Source: CBDAPI01 sp965248635
GTDB lineage: Bacteria; Acidobacteriota; UBA6911; RPQK01; CBDAPI01
DNA length: 64,000 nucleotides
Direction: 5' to 3'
Assembly: GCA_965248635.1 (NCBI GenBank)
Contig: OZ252114.1
Coordinates: forward strand, 2,480,001-2,544,000
Positions 1 through 9,133 of this stretch are shown here, piece after piece (the stretch's first letter is position 1; every line of letters begins with the position of its first letter). The notes under the pieces were generated by a model. The model made no database searches. It worked only from the letters and a program-made list of their open reading frames with translations, and was not told the origin of the DNA. Made by a program: the position numbers and the translations under genes.

Positions 1-1
1 C

Positions 2-333
2 AAGCCTAGATCCATGCTCCAGGTGCCCGAGCATTCCGTCGAAAAGGCCCGCTTCCCGGTGATCGACTTCCACGGCCACCTGCGGCGCATGGACCCGCAG
101 GATGCCCTGCGCGTCATGGAGGCCAGCAATGTTCAAACCATCATCGATTTCGACGGAGGTTCCGGCCCCGCGCTGGAAGAAAAGAAGGCCAGGTATGCCG
201 GTCTGCCGGGGAGAGTGGTCCACTTCGCGCGCCTCAACTGGCACTGGATCAATGATGCGGATTTTTCTTCCAGGTCGGCGAAGCGGCTCGAAGAAGATGT
301 GCAGGCCGGGGCCCGGGGACTCAAGATCTCTAA
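2..333 (+). pseudogene. amidohydrolase, 5' part, cut by IS1380 copy 1
   Basis: This is the N-terminal part of an amidohydrolase of the Amidohydro_2 type (TIM-barrel metal hydrolase or decarboxylase). The FPVIDFHGHL segment carries the family's first metal-binding HxH motif. The frame is open at the left window edge, and related proteins have a KxxxLxVPEHxV stretch just here, so the true start is probably outside the window and the ATG at 14 is likely internal. The reading frame is intact up to GARGLKIS, where the insertion element begins after a CTAA target. Read-through into the element gives a stop at 365-367. Removing the element and one CTAA copy restores a perfect frame into the 3' part at 1986-2635, so the break is a single recent event. 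Confidence 0.85.
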
Positions 334-532
334 CCCGGATTATGCAAGAACCGTAGTCCGGTGTTGAAAAACGACTCGAGAAGTGGCCCAACTCGGAAGC
401 GGGCAGGTGTGACAGGCGGATTTGCGAAGAATATGGGTTGGCGAGGCGTTTGAGTGGTTTGGGGAGTGAATTTCAGACAGATCTGGGCCTGGATGAGTGT
501 CGGAAGCGGTTTTCCGGGGGAGCTGGGAAAAG

Positions 533-1870
533 CTAACTGGAGTTCAGGCGACTCAAGACGAGGTGGAAGAGGGGTTGTTCGGGGAAGGCTGAGGAAAGAT
601 GGACCCAGATGCGTCGAGTGGTTTGTCGGATCCGGGCCCCAATCTTGAGGACCCGACGACGTAAGGTTTCGATTTCGAGCTTGTGCCAGGGGGTTCCGTG
701 CAGATAGTCGCGCAGGCGCACGAACATCTGGTAAGCCAGTGCATGCAGGAGGAGTCGAAACTGATTGGCCAGGAATCGATGACAGCTGAGTCGGTCCATG
801 CTCAGATGATTCTTGAAGGCCTTGATGAAGTTCTCGGTCTGCCCTCGGTTTGTGTAGTGGTCATAAAGTGATTGGGAGCAGAGATCGTCCCGGTTGGTGA
901 CTACAAAGCGACGGTTGATCCCACGCTGATCGACCTCCACTTTGACAATGACGCGACGGGATCGATCCCAGCTGTGGGCTCGATAAAGAAACTCGTCAAA
1001 CTGACGCTGTTTTTCCTCCAGCTCAACGAACCTCAGCCGAGTCGAATCCAGCAGCGGCTCGACCACTCGCTGCAGGCGAGGGTTTCGACTTAACCCAATG
1101 ACATATTGGAGTTTATTCTCTTCACCTTCACAGAACTCGTAGAGCCGAGGCGTGGCAAAGCCGCTGTCGGCCCGAATCTCAATCTCGACATCCGTCCCCA
1201 CTCCTTGTCGGATGGCCTCCACGACGCGCTTCAAAACGGGCACGATGTGAGAGGCAGCCCCCTTGTTGCCAGGTCTCAACATGGCACACACCAGGTCTCC
1301 CGTGGCGGCATCGAAGATCAGCAAAGGATGCAGAATGTGGTTTCGGTAATACCCGTGGTAGAAGGAGAACTCCTGTTGGCCGTGAGTGTGGTCATCGGTA
1401 CTGTCCAGATCCAGGATGATCTTGCTGGGGCGTCTCTTCTTCAGGGAGCGCACATAACGGCCTAGCAGCCACCGGCTCAGACGCATCAGATCCTTCTTGG
1501 TGACGGAGTTCTCCAAACGGGAGAAAGTCGGCTGGGTGGCCAAGTCGGGATCGCTCTCGGGCAACTGATCACAGACTGTCTTGAGCATCGGATCCGAGCG
1601 CAGCGTATCGGCGTCGTTACAGTCTTCGTAGCCGGCCACGATCTGCAAGACTCGTTGTCGGATCAACTTCAACAGGTCATGACGAATGTAGCGTTGGTCT
1701 CGACTTTCCGAAATACAGGAACTGAAGCCCTCGCACAATCGATGTTGACGATCCAGCGATCCAAACAACAACCATCCTGCGTCGGAAGTGAGGCTCCCCC
1801 CATCAAAACGAGCCGTGATGTTTCTGTGGCTATGAAATGGCAGGGTATTCTGGCAGACTGTTTTTGACAT
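533..1870 (-). CDS. IS1380-family transposase
   Basis: A 445-residue DDE transposase of the DDE_Tnp_1 type that cuts and joins the ends of its own element. The N-terminal stretch around residues 20-35 (FDGGSLTSDAGWLLF) and the YEDCNDADTLRSDP stretch near residue 80 are typical of IS1380 transposases. Candidate catalytic acidic residues lie in ILDLDSTDDH, IRADSGFA and GQTENFIKAF. The length equals the usual length of the family. The gene begins about 115 bp inside the right end of the element, behind a strong hairpin. It encodes Arg at the position where copy 2 has His (INRRF versus INRHF). The open frames on the opposite strand are shadows of this gene. Confidence 0.95.
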   Translation of the reverse strand: MSKTVCQNTLPFHSHRNITARFDGGSLTSDAGWLLFGSLDRQHRLCEGFSSCISESRDQRYIRHDLLKLIRQRVLQIVAGYEDCNDADTLRSDPMLKTVCDQLPESDPDLATQPTFSRLENSVTKKDLMRLSRWLLGRYVRSLKKRRPSKIILDLDSTDDHTHGQQEFSFYHGYYRNHILHPLLIFDAATGDLVCAMLRPGNKGAASHIVPVLKRVVEAIRQGVGTDVEIEIRADSGFATPRLYEFCEGEENKLQYVIGLSRNPRLQRVVEPLLDSTRLRFVELEEKQRQFDEFLYRAHSWDRSRRVIVKVEVDQRGINRRFVVTNRDDLCSQSLYDHYTNRGQTENFIKAFKNHLSMDRLSCHRFLANQFRLLLHALAYQMFVRLRDYLHGTPWHKLEIETLRRRVLKIGARIRQTTRRIWVHLSSAFPEQPLFHLVLSRLNSS

Positions 1871-1871
1871 T

Positions 1872-1940
1872 GCCGTAGCTCCTGTTTAGGGTCTTTGTTT
1901 CTCTAAACCCTTTTATATCAGAGAGCTACGGCCTTTTTTC
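1872..1940 (+). terminator. hairpin plus T-run inside the IS end
   Basis: A perfect 10-bp inverted repeat (GCCGTAGCTC at 1872-1881 and its complement at 1923-1932) encloses a second inner stem (GTTTAG/CTAAAC) and is followed on the plus strand by a run of six T. This has the shape of an intrinsic terminator for plus-strand transcription. On the minus strand it forms the leader of the transposase mRNA and could hide its ribosome site. The same structure is at 6011-6079 in copy 2. The role is inferred. Confidence 0.45.
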
Positions 1941-1985
1941 TGGGCCCAAATCTCACTTGAATTTAGATCTCCTGCATAATCCGGG

Positions 1986-2635
1986 CTAAAATGCTCGGGT
2001 TGTACCTGCGCGACGATGGGGGGAAACTGGTGGCCGTGAACGACCCTCGATTCGATGCGATCTGGGCCAAGTGCGGGGAGCTGGGCATCCCGGTGGCCAT
2101 TCACATCGCCGACCCCGATGCGTTCTTTCTCCCACTGGATGAATTCAACGAACAGTACGACGCCCTCAAGAGAAACCCGAGCTGGCACTTCTACGGCAAG
2201 GATTTTCCCTCCAAGAACACCTTGCTGGAGCAGCGCAACGAGATTCTGGCCAAACATCCCAAGACCACCTTCGTGGGGCTTCACGTGGCCAACCGCTCTG
2301 AGAACCTGGGCGAGGTGGCCGATCTCCTGGATCGATTTCCCAACCTCTACGTCGAGTTCGGAGCCCGGGTGAATGAACTGGGCCGGCAACCCTACACGGC
2401 CCGCAAGTTCTTTCTGAAGTATGCCGACCGCATCCTCTTTGGTCTGGACCGAAGTAGCCTGTCGCCGTACCACTACAGGGTCTATTTCCGTTTCCTTGAG
2501 ACCGCGGACGAGTATTTCCCATACAACCATCGACCCGGTCTGGGGCGCTGGCAAATCTACGGGATTCACCTGCCCGATGAGGTCCTTAGAAAAGTCTATT
2601 ACCAGAATGCCAGGAGGCTTCTGGGTCTGAAGTGA
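1986..2635 (+). pseudogene. amidohydrolase, 3' part
   Basis: This is the remainder of the amidohydrolase cut at 333. After the CTAA target the frame continues as KMLGLYLRDDGGKLVAVND, then IPVAIHIADP, which holds a metal-binding His of the barrel, FVGLHVANRSE and the late ILFGLDRSS segment, where the catalytic Asp of the superfamily lies. The C-terminus (YQNARRLLGL) is the usual end for Amidohydro_2 proteins. No other damage is visible, so precise excision of the element would restore a functional gene of roughly 325 residues plus whatever lies left of the window. The ATG at 1991 could start a truncated product, but that would lack the first metal site. Confidence 0.85.
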
Positions 2636-2710
2636 TCCCCGGGGAACCGGCGACTAGTGTGGGAGCTGGCTATGCTTGACCAAGTCAGTAGACTAGGTCA
2701 TAATAGGCCC

Positions 2711-2944
2711 ATGAAGACCGTCATCATTTCCGAGTTCAAGGCGAAGTGCATTGCGATCCTGAAAGACGCACAGCGCACGCAGCAGGCTGTGCTCGTGACG
2801 CGCAGGGGAAAGCCTCTGGCCCGGATCGAGCCGATCCTCGAGGATGCTTCCCGGCGGCAGCTGGGGGCCCTGCGGGGCAGAATGAGGATCAGGGGAGACA
2901 TCGTTCAAAACGACACTGAGCAAGACTGGGAGATGCTCTCGTGA
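2711..2944 (+). CDS. Phd/YefM-type antitoxin
   Basis: A 77-residue antitoxin that would bind its own promoter and neutralise the toxin encoded just downstream. The N-terminus (MKTVIISEFKAKCIAIL) and the central VLVTRRGKPLARIEP stretch match the Phd/YefM fold, where the second motif lies in the DNA-binding half. The frame is open 18 codons further upstream, but the ATG at 2711 gives the usual Phd start and length. Its stop overlaps the start of the toxin by 4 bp (GTGA), so the two are translationally coupled. The pair sits between the broken amidohydrolase and the alcohol dehydrogenase. Confidence 0.85.
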   Translation: MKTVIISEFKAKCIAILKDAQRTQQAVLVTRRGKPLARIEPILEDASRRQLGALRGRMRIRGDIVQNDTEQDWEMLS

Positions 2945-3342
2945 GTCTCCTTTTGGATACCCACGTTTGGATCTGGTCGCAGGAAACTCCGGAGGAGCTC
3001 GGCGGGCGGACGAGCGAACTCCTGATCGATTCAGAGCAGGCGCTCTACGTGTCGCCTGTTTCCACCCTGGAGATTGCCCGTCTGGTCGCCACAGGGACTA
3101 TCCGCCTTTCTGGTGGGTTGTTGGAGTGGGTCACCGATACTCTAGAAGCTCTGAGGGGAATCACGGTCCAGATTTCGCATGAAATCGCCGCGGAGGCTTA
3201 CTCCCTTCCCGGGCCCTTTCACAAAGATCCCGCGGACAGGATCCTGACAGCGACTGCCCGTCTCGATCATCTGACTCTGGTCACGGCCGATGAACGCCTG
3301 CTGAAATACCCACATGTCAGGACACAGAACGCCCGTCATTAG
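2941..3342 (+). CDS. PIN-domain toxin, VapC-like
   Basis: A 133-residue PIN-domain ribonuclease, the probable toxin of this module. The expected acidic residues are present: D in LLLDTHVWIW near the start, E in STLEIARL, D in FHKDPADRILTATA and D in LVTADERLL. The start is GTG, placed by the 4-bp overlap with the antitoxin stop. The HKDPADRxLxATA motif is typical of the PIN group that pairs with Phd-type antitoxins. The two genes form a complete and apparently intact toxin-antitoxin unit. Confidence 0.88.
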   Translation: MSLLLDTHVWIWSQETPEELGGRTSELLIDSEQALYVSPVSTLEIARLVATGTIRLSGGLLEWVTDTLEALRGITVQISHEIAAEAYSLPGPFHKDPADRILTATARLDHLTLVTADERLLKYPHVRTQNARH

Positions 3343-3380
3343 CTTCCCAGGAGATCCAAGCGAGTGCTTCCCGGCCGCCC

Positions 3381-4445
3381 CTACTTGAACTCGATGAGCG
3401 GCTTGAGGATACCGTCTTCTTTGCCGCACATCATGCGAAAAGCGGTCTCGATCTCCTCGAAGGGAAGCCGATGAGTGGTGAGTGGTGTGGGGTCCACACG
3501 CTTCGTTTCAATAAGCCGAAGCAGGCGCTTCATTCGCTCGGCTCCTCCCGGGCACAAGCCGGTTCGAATGGTCTTATCGCCCATGCCCACGCCCCATCCC
3601 AGTCGCGGAATGCGGACGAAGTCTCCATGCCCGTGGTAGCCCACATTGGAAATTGTCCCGCCTGCTCGGGTGACCTTCAGGCAGGATTCAATGGTGGCAC
3701 TGGAGCCCAGCGCTTCGATCGCCGAGTCGACTCCCCGGCCTTCGGTCAAGTCGGCAATGGCCTCCACCGGATCCTCCTCCTGGAAATCCACCACCACGTC
3801 TGCCCCAAAATGGCTGGCCAGTTGTTTTCGCCCGGGAATGGTCTCTACTGCGATCACGAGCCCTGCCCCCAGCAGGCGGGCTCCAACCGTCGACATGAGC
3901 CCCACCGGACCCTGAGCAAAAACGGCCACACTGCCGCCAATGGGAATATTGGCATGCTCGGCGCTCATGAAACCGGTTGACATCATGTCGGTGGTGTACA
4001 GGGCCTGCTCGTCGGACAGGCTGTCGGGGATCGGCGCCAGATTGGCCATGGCATTGTTGACGTGAAAGTACTCGGCCAGGTTGCCATCCTTGAGATTCGC
4101 GAACTTCCATCCGCCCAGCATTTCCGTGCACTGGGAGGAATAGCCTCGCAGGCAATCCTCGCACTGGTAGCAGGGTGTGATGGCATTGACCGCCACTCGG
4201 TCTCCTTCTTCAAAGCCCTGGACTGCAGCTCCCAGGCGATCAATGACGCCGACGGCCTCATGACCCAGCGTCAGGTCGCTTCGCTCTCCGATAGCACCTC
4301 CCACGGTGTGCACGTCAGAAGTGCAGATCAGGGCAGACGTGGTCTGAACAATGGCATCGTTGGGGCCTGGTTCGGGGATGGGCTTCTCCATGATCCCGAC
4401 CTTGTCGATCCCGCGCATGACGAAGACTTTCATGACTCTTGACAT
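3381..4445 (-). CDS. zinc-dependent secondary alcohol dehydrogenase
   Basis: A 354-residue medium-chain dehydrogenase that interconverts secondary alcohols and ketones. The sequence closely resembles the Thermoanaerobacter/Clostridium secondary alcohol dehydrogenases: ICTSDVHT and GHEAVG supply the catalytic zinc ligands (Cys, His, Glu), TTDMMSTGF holds the Asp ligand, and GGTISNVGYHG and CPGGAERMKRLL are family signatures. Unlike those enzymes it also has the four-cysteine structural zinc lobe (CYQCEDCLRGYSSQC). The nucleotide site ends in VIAVE; an acidic residue there usually means NAD rather than NADP. The IS1380 copy 2 begins 27 bp upstream of the start, so the native promoter has probably been displaced. 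Confidence 0.9.
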   Translation of the reverse strand: MSRVMKVFVMRGIDKVGIMEKPIPEPGPNDAIVQTTSALICTSDVHTVGGAIGERSDLTLGHEAVGVIDRLGAAVQGFEEGDRVAVNAITPCYQCEDCLRGYSSQCTEMLGGWKFANLKDGNLAEYFHVNNAMANLAPIPDSLSDEQALYTTDMMSTGFMSAEHANIPIGGSVAVFAQGPVGLMSTVGARLLGAGLVIAVETIPGRKQLASHFGADVVVDFQEEDPVEAIADLTEGRGVDSAIEALGSSATIESCLKVTRAGGTISNVGYHGHGDFVRIPRLGWGVGMGDKTIRTGLCPGGAERMKRLLRLIETKRVDPTPLTTHRLPFEEIETAFRMMCGKEDGILKPLIEFK

Positions 4446-4472
4446 TTCCTGACTTCCCTCCTTGGCTTCTAG

Positions 4473-6124
4473 CCCGGATTATGCAAGAACCGTAGTCCGG
4501 TGTTGAAAAACGACTCGAGAAGTGGCCCAACTCGGAAGCGGGCAGGTGTGACAGGCGGATTTGCGAAGAATATGGGTTGGCGAGGCGTTTGAGTGGTTTG
4601 GGGAGTGAATTTCAGACAGATCTGGGCCTGGATGAGTGTCGGAAGCGGTTTTCCGGGGGAGCTGGGAAAAGCTAACTGGAGTTCAGGCGACTCAAGACGA
4701 GGTGGAAGAGGGGTTGTTCGGGGAAGGCTGAGGAAAGATGGACCCAGATGCGTCGAGTGGTTTGTCGGATCCGGGCCCCAATCTTGAGGACCCGACGACG
4801 TAAGGTTTCGATTTCGAGCTTGTGCCAGGGGGTTCCGTGCAGATAGTCGCGCAGGCGCACGAACATCTGGTAAGCCAGTGCATGCAGGAGGAGTCGAAAC
4901 TGATTGGCCAGGAATCGATGACAGCTGAGTCGGTCCATGCTCAGATGATTCTTGAAGGCCTTGATGAAGTTCTCGGTCTGCCCTCGGTTTGTGTAGTGGT
5001 CATAAAGTGATTGGGAGCAGAGATCGTCCCGGTTGGTGACTACAAAGTGACGGTTGATCCCACGCTGATCGACCTCCACTTTGACAATGACGCGACGGGA
5101 TCGATCCCAGCTGTGGGCTCGATAAAGAAACTCGTCAAACTGACGCTGTTTTTCCTCCAGCTCAACGAACCTCAGCCGAGTCGAATCCAGCAGCGGCTCG
5201 ACCACTCGCTGCAGGCGAGGGTTTCGACTTAACCCAATGACATATTGGAGTTTATTCTCTTCACCTTCACAGAACTCGTAGAGCCGAGGCGTGGCAAAGC
5301 CGCTGTCGGCCCGAATCTCAATCTCGACATCCGTCCCCACTCCTTGTCGGATGGCCTCCACGACGCGCTTCAAAACGGGCACGATGTGAGAGGCAGCCCC
5401 CTTGTTGCCAGGTCTCAACATGGCACACACCAGGTCTCCCGTGGCGGCATCGAAGATCAGCAAAGGATGCAGAATGTGGTTTCGGTAATACCCGTGGTAG
5501 AAGGAGAACTCCTGTTGGCCGTGAGTGTGGTCATCGGTACTGTCCAGATCCAGGATGATCTTGCTGGGGCGTCTCTTCTTCAGGGAGCGCACATAACGGC
5601 CTAGCAGCCACCGGCTCAGACGCATCAGATCCTTCTTGGTGACGGAGTTCTCCAAACGGGAGAAAGTCGGCTGGGTGGCCAAGTCGGGATCGCTCTCGGG
5701 CAACTGATCACAGACTGTCTTGAGCATCGGATCCGAGCGCAGCGTATCGGCGTCGTTACAGTCTTCGTAGCCGGCCACGATCTGCAAGACTCGTTGTCGG
5801 ATCAACTTCAACAGGTCATGACGAATGTAGCGTTGGTCTCGACTTTCCGAAATACAGGAACTGAAGCCCTCGCACAATCGATGTTGACGATCCAGCGATC
5901 CAAACAACAACCATCCTGCGTCGGAAGTGAGGCTCCCCCCATCAAAACGAGCCGTGATGTTTCTGTGGCTATGAAATGGCAGGGTATTCTGGCAGACTGT
6001 TTTTGACATTGCCGTAGCTCCTGTTTAGGGTCTTTGTTTCTCTAAACCCTTTTATATCAGAGAGCTACGGCCTTTTTTCTGGGCCCAAATCTCACTTGAA
6101 TTTAGATCTCCTGCATAATCCGGG
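4473..6124 (-). mobile_element. IS1380-family insertion sequence, copy 2 (1652 bp)
   Basis: The same element as copy 1, with the same terminal repeats and the same length. Its direct repeat is CTAG (4469-4472 and 6125-6128), so it is an independent insertion. The right-hand CTAG includes the TA that borders MITE-1, so the element landed at the very edge of an older MITE. The near-identity of the two copies indicates recent transposition. Confidence 0.95.
4672..6009 (-). CDS. IS1380-family transposase (copy 2)
   Basis: A 445-residue DDE transposase differing from copy 1 by a single residue (His instead of Arg in the INRHFVVTNR stretch). All other motifs are as described for copy 1, and the frame is intact, so both copies may be active. 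The gene reads towards the alcohol dehydrogenase. Transcripts from the transposase promoter could therefore run through the 200-bp left end into the dehydrogenase, which lies on the same strand. Confidence 0.95.
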   Translation of the reverse strand: MSKTVCQNTLPFHSHRNITARFDGGSLTSDAGWLLFGSLDRQHRLCEGFSSCISESRDQRYIRHDLLKLIRQRVLQIVAGYEDCNDADTLRSDPMLKTVCDQLPESDPDLATQPTFSRLENSVTKKDLMRLSRWLLGRYVRSLKKRRPSKIILDLDSTDDHTHGQQEFSFYHGYYRNHILHPLLIFDAATGDLVCAMLRPGNKGAASHIVPVLKRVVEAIRQGVGTDVEIEIRADSGFATPRLYEFCEGEENKLQYVIGLSRNPRLQRVVEPLLDSTRLRFVELEEKQRQFDEFLYRAHSWDRSRRVIVKVEVDQRGINRHFVVTNRDDLCSQSLYDHYTNRGQTENFIKAFKNHLSMDRLSCHRFLANQFRLLLHALAYQMFVRLRDYLHGTPWHKLEIETLRRRVLKIGARIRQTTRRIWVHLSSAFPEQPLFHLVLSRLNSS

Positions 6125-6127
6125 CTA

Positions 6128-6289
6128 GTGGACTGTAACACCTGAATCGCTAGTGCCTGAGCGGCCCTCGACCCCGATCTCTGCGTTGCGCCTTCTCGCC
6201 ATAGTCCTCACTATGCCTCCGTCCGCGGGCCTTGACCTCGGGCCCGAATGGCTCGCTCATCCACCACCGATTCAAGCATTACAGTCCAC
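6128..6289. mobile_element. MITE-1, 162 bp, TA-flanked
   Basis: A non-coding palindromic element with terminal repeats GTGGACTGTAA (6128-6138) and TTACAGTCCAC (6279-6289), bordered by TA on both sides. The inner part is also self-complementary (GAATCG near the left, CGATTC near the right). A TA target points to mobilisation by a Tc1/mariner or IS630-type transposase, but no such gene is in the window. The ends resemble those of MITE-2 (AGTGNACTGT). Confidence 0.7.
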
Positions 6290-6300
6290 TAACGAAATGG

Positions 6301-7983
6301 TTATTTCAGCTGAATATTGTTTCCTGCGACTCTCAGGTTGATCCGAGAGTCTTCAACCAGGCTGATGTCAATCTGGAACTCTGGCACCGGGGTGAAAGAA
6401 GAACTTTCCAGGGGTCTGTCAAAGGCAATCAGGTAACTGTCGTCGTGGCCCCGCAAGAACACTCCCGCGGGCCCGACAAAGGACAGGTATCCCCCCTTCT
6501 TGATGAGAGGTCTGGCCCTGGTCCATTTCCACCGCTCTACCTTCTCCTTGAGAAAAACGGGGGAATGAACCACCTCGAGGTCGACGCTGCAAAAAAGAAA
6601 GCCGGTCAGAACAGAGTCGGTGTGTCGGCTCTGGAGCGATCGGACGAACAGCTCCCCTGCATCCTGGAATCCCGGTGGGGTCGACAACTTCCGACAGATC
6701 TGAGTAGTCCCCCGAAACGACCCGTGTGACGGCCGGCGCATGGACCAGGTGTTCCCGGTCGCGAATCGTGATTCCGATGGTGTGGGAGGCATCCGACGGC
6801 AACTCCCACTCGGCCTCAGGATTCTCCAGGAGTGGTCGCAGGCTCACCCCTTCCAGAGAACTTTGGATGGGCAAGCCGCTCAGTTCCTCCAGAGTCGGAT
6901 AGATGTCCATGAGGGAAACCGTCCGGTCGCATCGCGTGCCCGGTTCGGTCATCCCCGGCACGACCATGATCAGCGGAGTCCGAGCGCCTTCCTCCCAGAG
7001 CGTAAATTTTCTCCAGTGGAGCTTTTCGCCGAGATGCCAGCCGTGGTCTCCCCACAGGACGATCACGGTGTTCTTGGCCAGGGGACTCCGGTCCAGGGCG
7101 TCGATGAGCCGGCCGATCTGAGCGTCGGCAAAGGCAATGCTGGCCAGATAGCCCTGAACTGCCTTGCGGTAATTGTCCGATTCGATGACTTTGTGGTGTG
7201 TCTCGGGCGCCGCGATTCGACGCCCCATGGGCGGCATGTCCGCCAGATCCTGGTCCAGGATCTGGGGCAGTGTAATCTGGTCGAGAGGAAACATATCGAA
7301 GTATTTTTGCGGGGCATACCACGGTAAATGGGGACGGTAAAGACCGCAGGCCAGAAACAGCGGCTTCTTGCGTGGCTGGTTCAGTTGCTGGATTGCCCAG
7401 TTGACGACCCGGTGGTCGTCCATGGCATCGTCGGCAGTGTTCAGCGGCCCCAGTCAAAGAACATCATGTTGCGTATTCCGAAGACCGGATAGTTCTCGGG
7501 CACAATATCGGGGCCCTTGGGTAAAGACTCGTGCCAGAAGTCAGAAGGGTCAAGATAGGCCGCTGTCATCCTTCCAGAACTCATGAAGCGATCGTGGAAG
7601 ATCTTCCCGGCCCCGGCCGCGTGGTAACCGTTCTGCTTGAAAAACTGCGGTAGGGTGACGACATCGCGCATCACCGGCTTCCAGGGCTGGTGGTTGTTGT
7701 AGACCCCGGAAGTGGAGGGGCGAATACCGCTCAGCAGTGCCGCTCGCGAAGGGTTGCAGGCCGGCGCAGCCGTGTAGGCGCGCGTGAACAACGTGCCTCG
7801 GGCTGCGAGTCGGTCGATGTTGGGAGTCCTGGCGTTCGGATGTCCGCCCAGGGCGCCGATCCAGTCATTCAGATCGTCTACAGCGATGAACAGGACATTG
7901 GGTTTCTCCGTCGAAGCCGCGCTCAATCCAAAGCAGGCGATCCAGAATATCCCCCACAAGAAGACGACGTGTCTCATGCTCAT
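6301..7983 (-). pseudogene. iduronate-2-sulfatase-like sulfatase, frameshifted
   Basis: A secreted type I sulfatase. The start at 7983 has AGGAAGGG at good spacing and opens a signal peptide (MSMRHVVFLWGIFWIACFGLSA). Then come PNVLFIAVDDLNDW (metal-binding Asp pair) and CNPSRAALLSG, the CxPSR motif in which Cys becomes formylglycine. The frame breaks near 7450: the family's MMFDWGP stretch reads MMFFDWGR and stops, and one extra C in the run of G/C would restore LNTADDAMDDHRVVNWA in the next frame. That second frame holds the GDHGWHLGEK motif. After about 6690 the second frame loses sulfatase character, while a third frame gives a plausible beta-rich tail down to 6301 that I do not recognise. 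Probably a decayed gene; a sequencing indel could explain the first break but hardly both. Confidence 0.75.
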
Positions 7984-8181
7984 CGGCGATCCCTTCCTGT
8001 ACTTCTTGAGTCGGGAAACTGTAACCCACTTCAAGGTAAGGGATCCACCCTCTGGCGTGAAAGTCGCTTCACCGCGTGCTGCTAAAATCTGGAGTGCCGA
8101 CAGCACCTGGGAAATCTGCATGACTGAGAGAAATCTGCGCACTCCGGACTCGCGCGACAACCATCCTTTATTCGTTGGGTG

Positions 8182-8574
8182 TTATTTTGTTTTAAATGTA
8201 AATTTGAAAGGAACTAGACGGTTCCCACTCTTGTCTTTGAAGTTTTTGAATTTTTGGCTATTTAGCCAAATAGCATATTCTTTATGCGGCTCTAATTTTA
8301 CCGGTAAGACATTTCTTGTGTAGCTTTCCGTATAGTATGGCTGCCCTGTCATTTCTGGGAATTCGTTTTTATTCGTATATGCCCATGACCAATTTTGATC
8401 CAGCATTTCCTCATTGAATGTTACTGATATTTCATCTATAGATGGGTCAACATCTTGGCTCCCATTTTGTGGGAATGTATCAACAACGCGGGGAGCCTCA
8501 GTGTCTTTTTCACTGCATCCCACAGAGATAATTGTCAGCACCATCACTAAAACAAATAGAACCTTTTGGATCAT
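8182..8574 (-). CDS. lipoprotein with SbsA-type Ig-like (Big_5) domain
   Basis: A 130-residue predicted lipoprotein. A hydrophobic signal is followed by the lipobox ISVGC at about residues 16-20. The mature part reads APRVVDTFPQNGSQDVDP, then ISVTFNEEM, LEPHKEYAIWL and PFKFTFKT, the strand pattern of the Big_5 Ig-like domain, which is usually a surface module of larger proteins. Here it stands alone. The gene is clearly richer in A and T than its neighbours, which suggests a separate origin. It faces away from the intron element, which begins 36 bp upstream of its start. Confidence 0.75.
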   Translation of the reverse strand: MIQKVLFVLVMVLTIISVGCSEKDTEAPRVVDTFPQNGSQDVDPSIDEISVTFNEEMLDQNWSWAYTNKNEFPEMTGQPYYTESYTRNVLPVKLEPHKEYAIWLNSQKFKNFKDKSGNRLVPFKFTFKTK

Positions 8575-9133
8575 TTTAGAACCCCCTTATAAAAGCCGTC
8601 GACACCTAACCCGGATAATTCAGTGCGCCGTGAAAAGGCGGCGATTTTCAGTGGGTGCAAAACCCACCCGGCAACTGTCGCTCCAGCCGGTAGCAATCGG
8701 AGCAGTAGAGGAGGTAACGAATCTGCTGAAGCCTTCGGTGCAGAGGGTCGCGTTAGGCGACTTGGCGAAGGTGCAGGCCGTAACGAGTAGTGAACGCTAA
8801 GCAGGCCTCGAAAAGGGCAATGCGGAAGCCGACCTGGCTGAATTACAGGGAAGGCCGCCGTCAGCGGGGAAGTCGAGCAACAGCACCCGTTGGTTCCGCC
8901 GGGGTAATGGCGACGGCACGCACTTAAGAGGAAATCGCAAGCATACACGGGAAGCCCCTGTCGGCGAAGACGGCCGCACGGTCCTCAACCGGCAACCCGC
9001 GAGGGACAGGTCGGGCGGGCAGGGGTGGCGGACAGGCTCGTATTACTGAGGAAAGCGGCTAACCCCGCTGGAGGGAAGGGGCCTGAGTTCGAGGCAGACG
9101 TCTGCTGAAGCGACAGCGCGGAGATTGACCCGA

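Larger units (their letters stand above)
334..1985 (-). mobile_element. IS1380-family insertion sequence, copy 1 (1652 bp)
   Basis: The element is bounded by imperfect terminal inverted repeats that begin CCCGGATTATGCA at the left and end TGCATAATCCGGG at the right. It is flanked on both sides by the 4-bp direct repeat CTAA (330-333 and 1986-1989), which matches the 4-bp duplication known for IS1380. It carries one transposase gene on the minus strand. About 200 bp at its left end are non-coding. It is almost identical to copy 2 at 4473-6124; the only difference I noticed is one C/T change at 909 versus 5048. Confidence 0.95.

Noticed and set aside
872..1465. Plus-strand open frames inside IS1380 copy 1 (repeated in copy 2)
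   Set aside because: They are antisense to the transposase, have no ribosome sites and no recognisable domain.
7441..7460. UGA in the sulfatase as a second selenocysteine site
   Set aside because: The frame after this UGA is non-coding; similarity resumes in another frame, so it is a frameshift and not a recoded stop.
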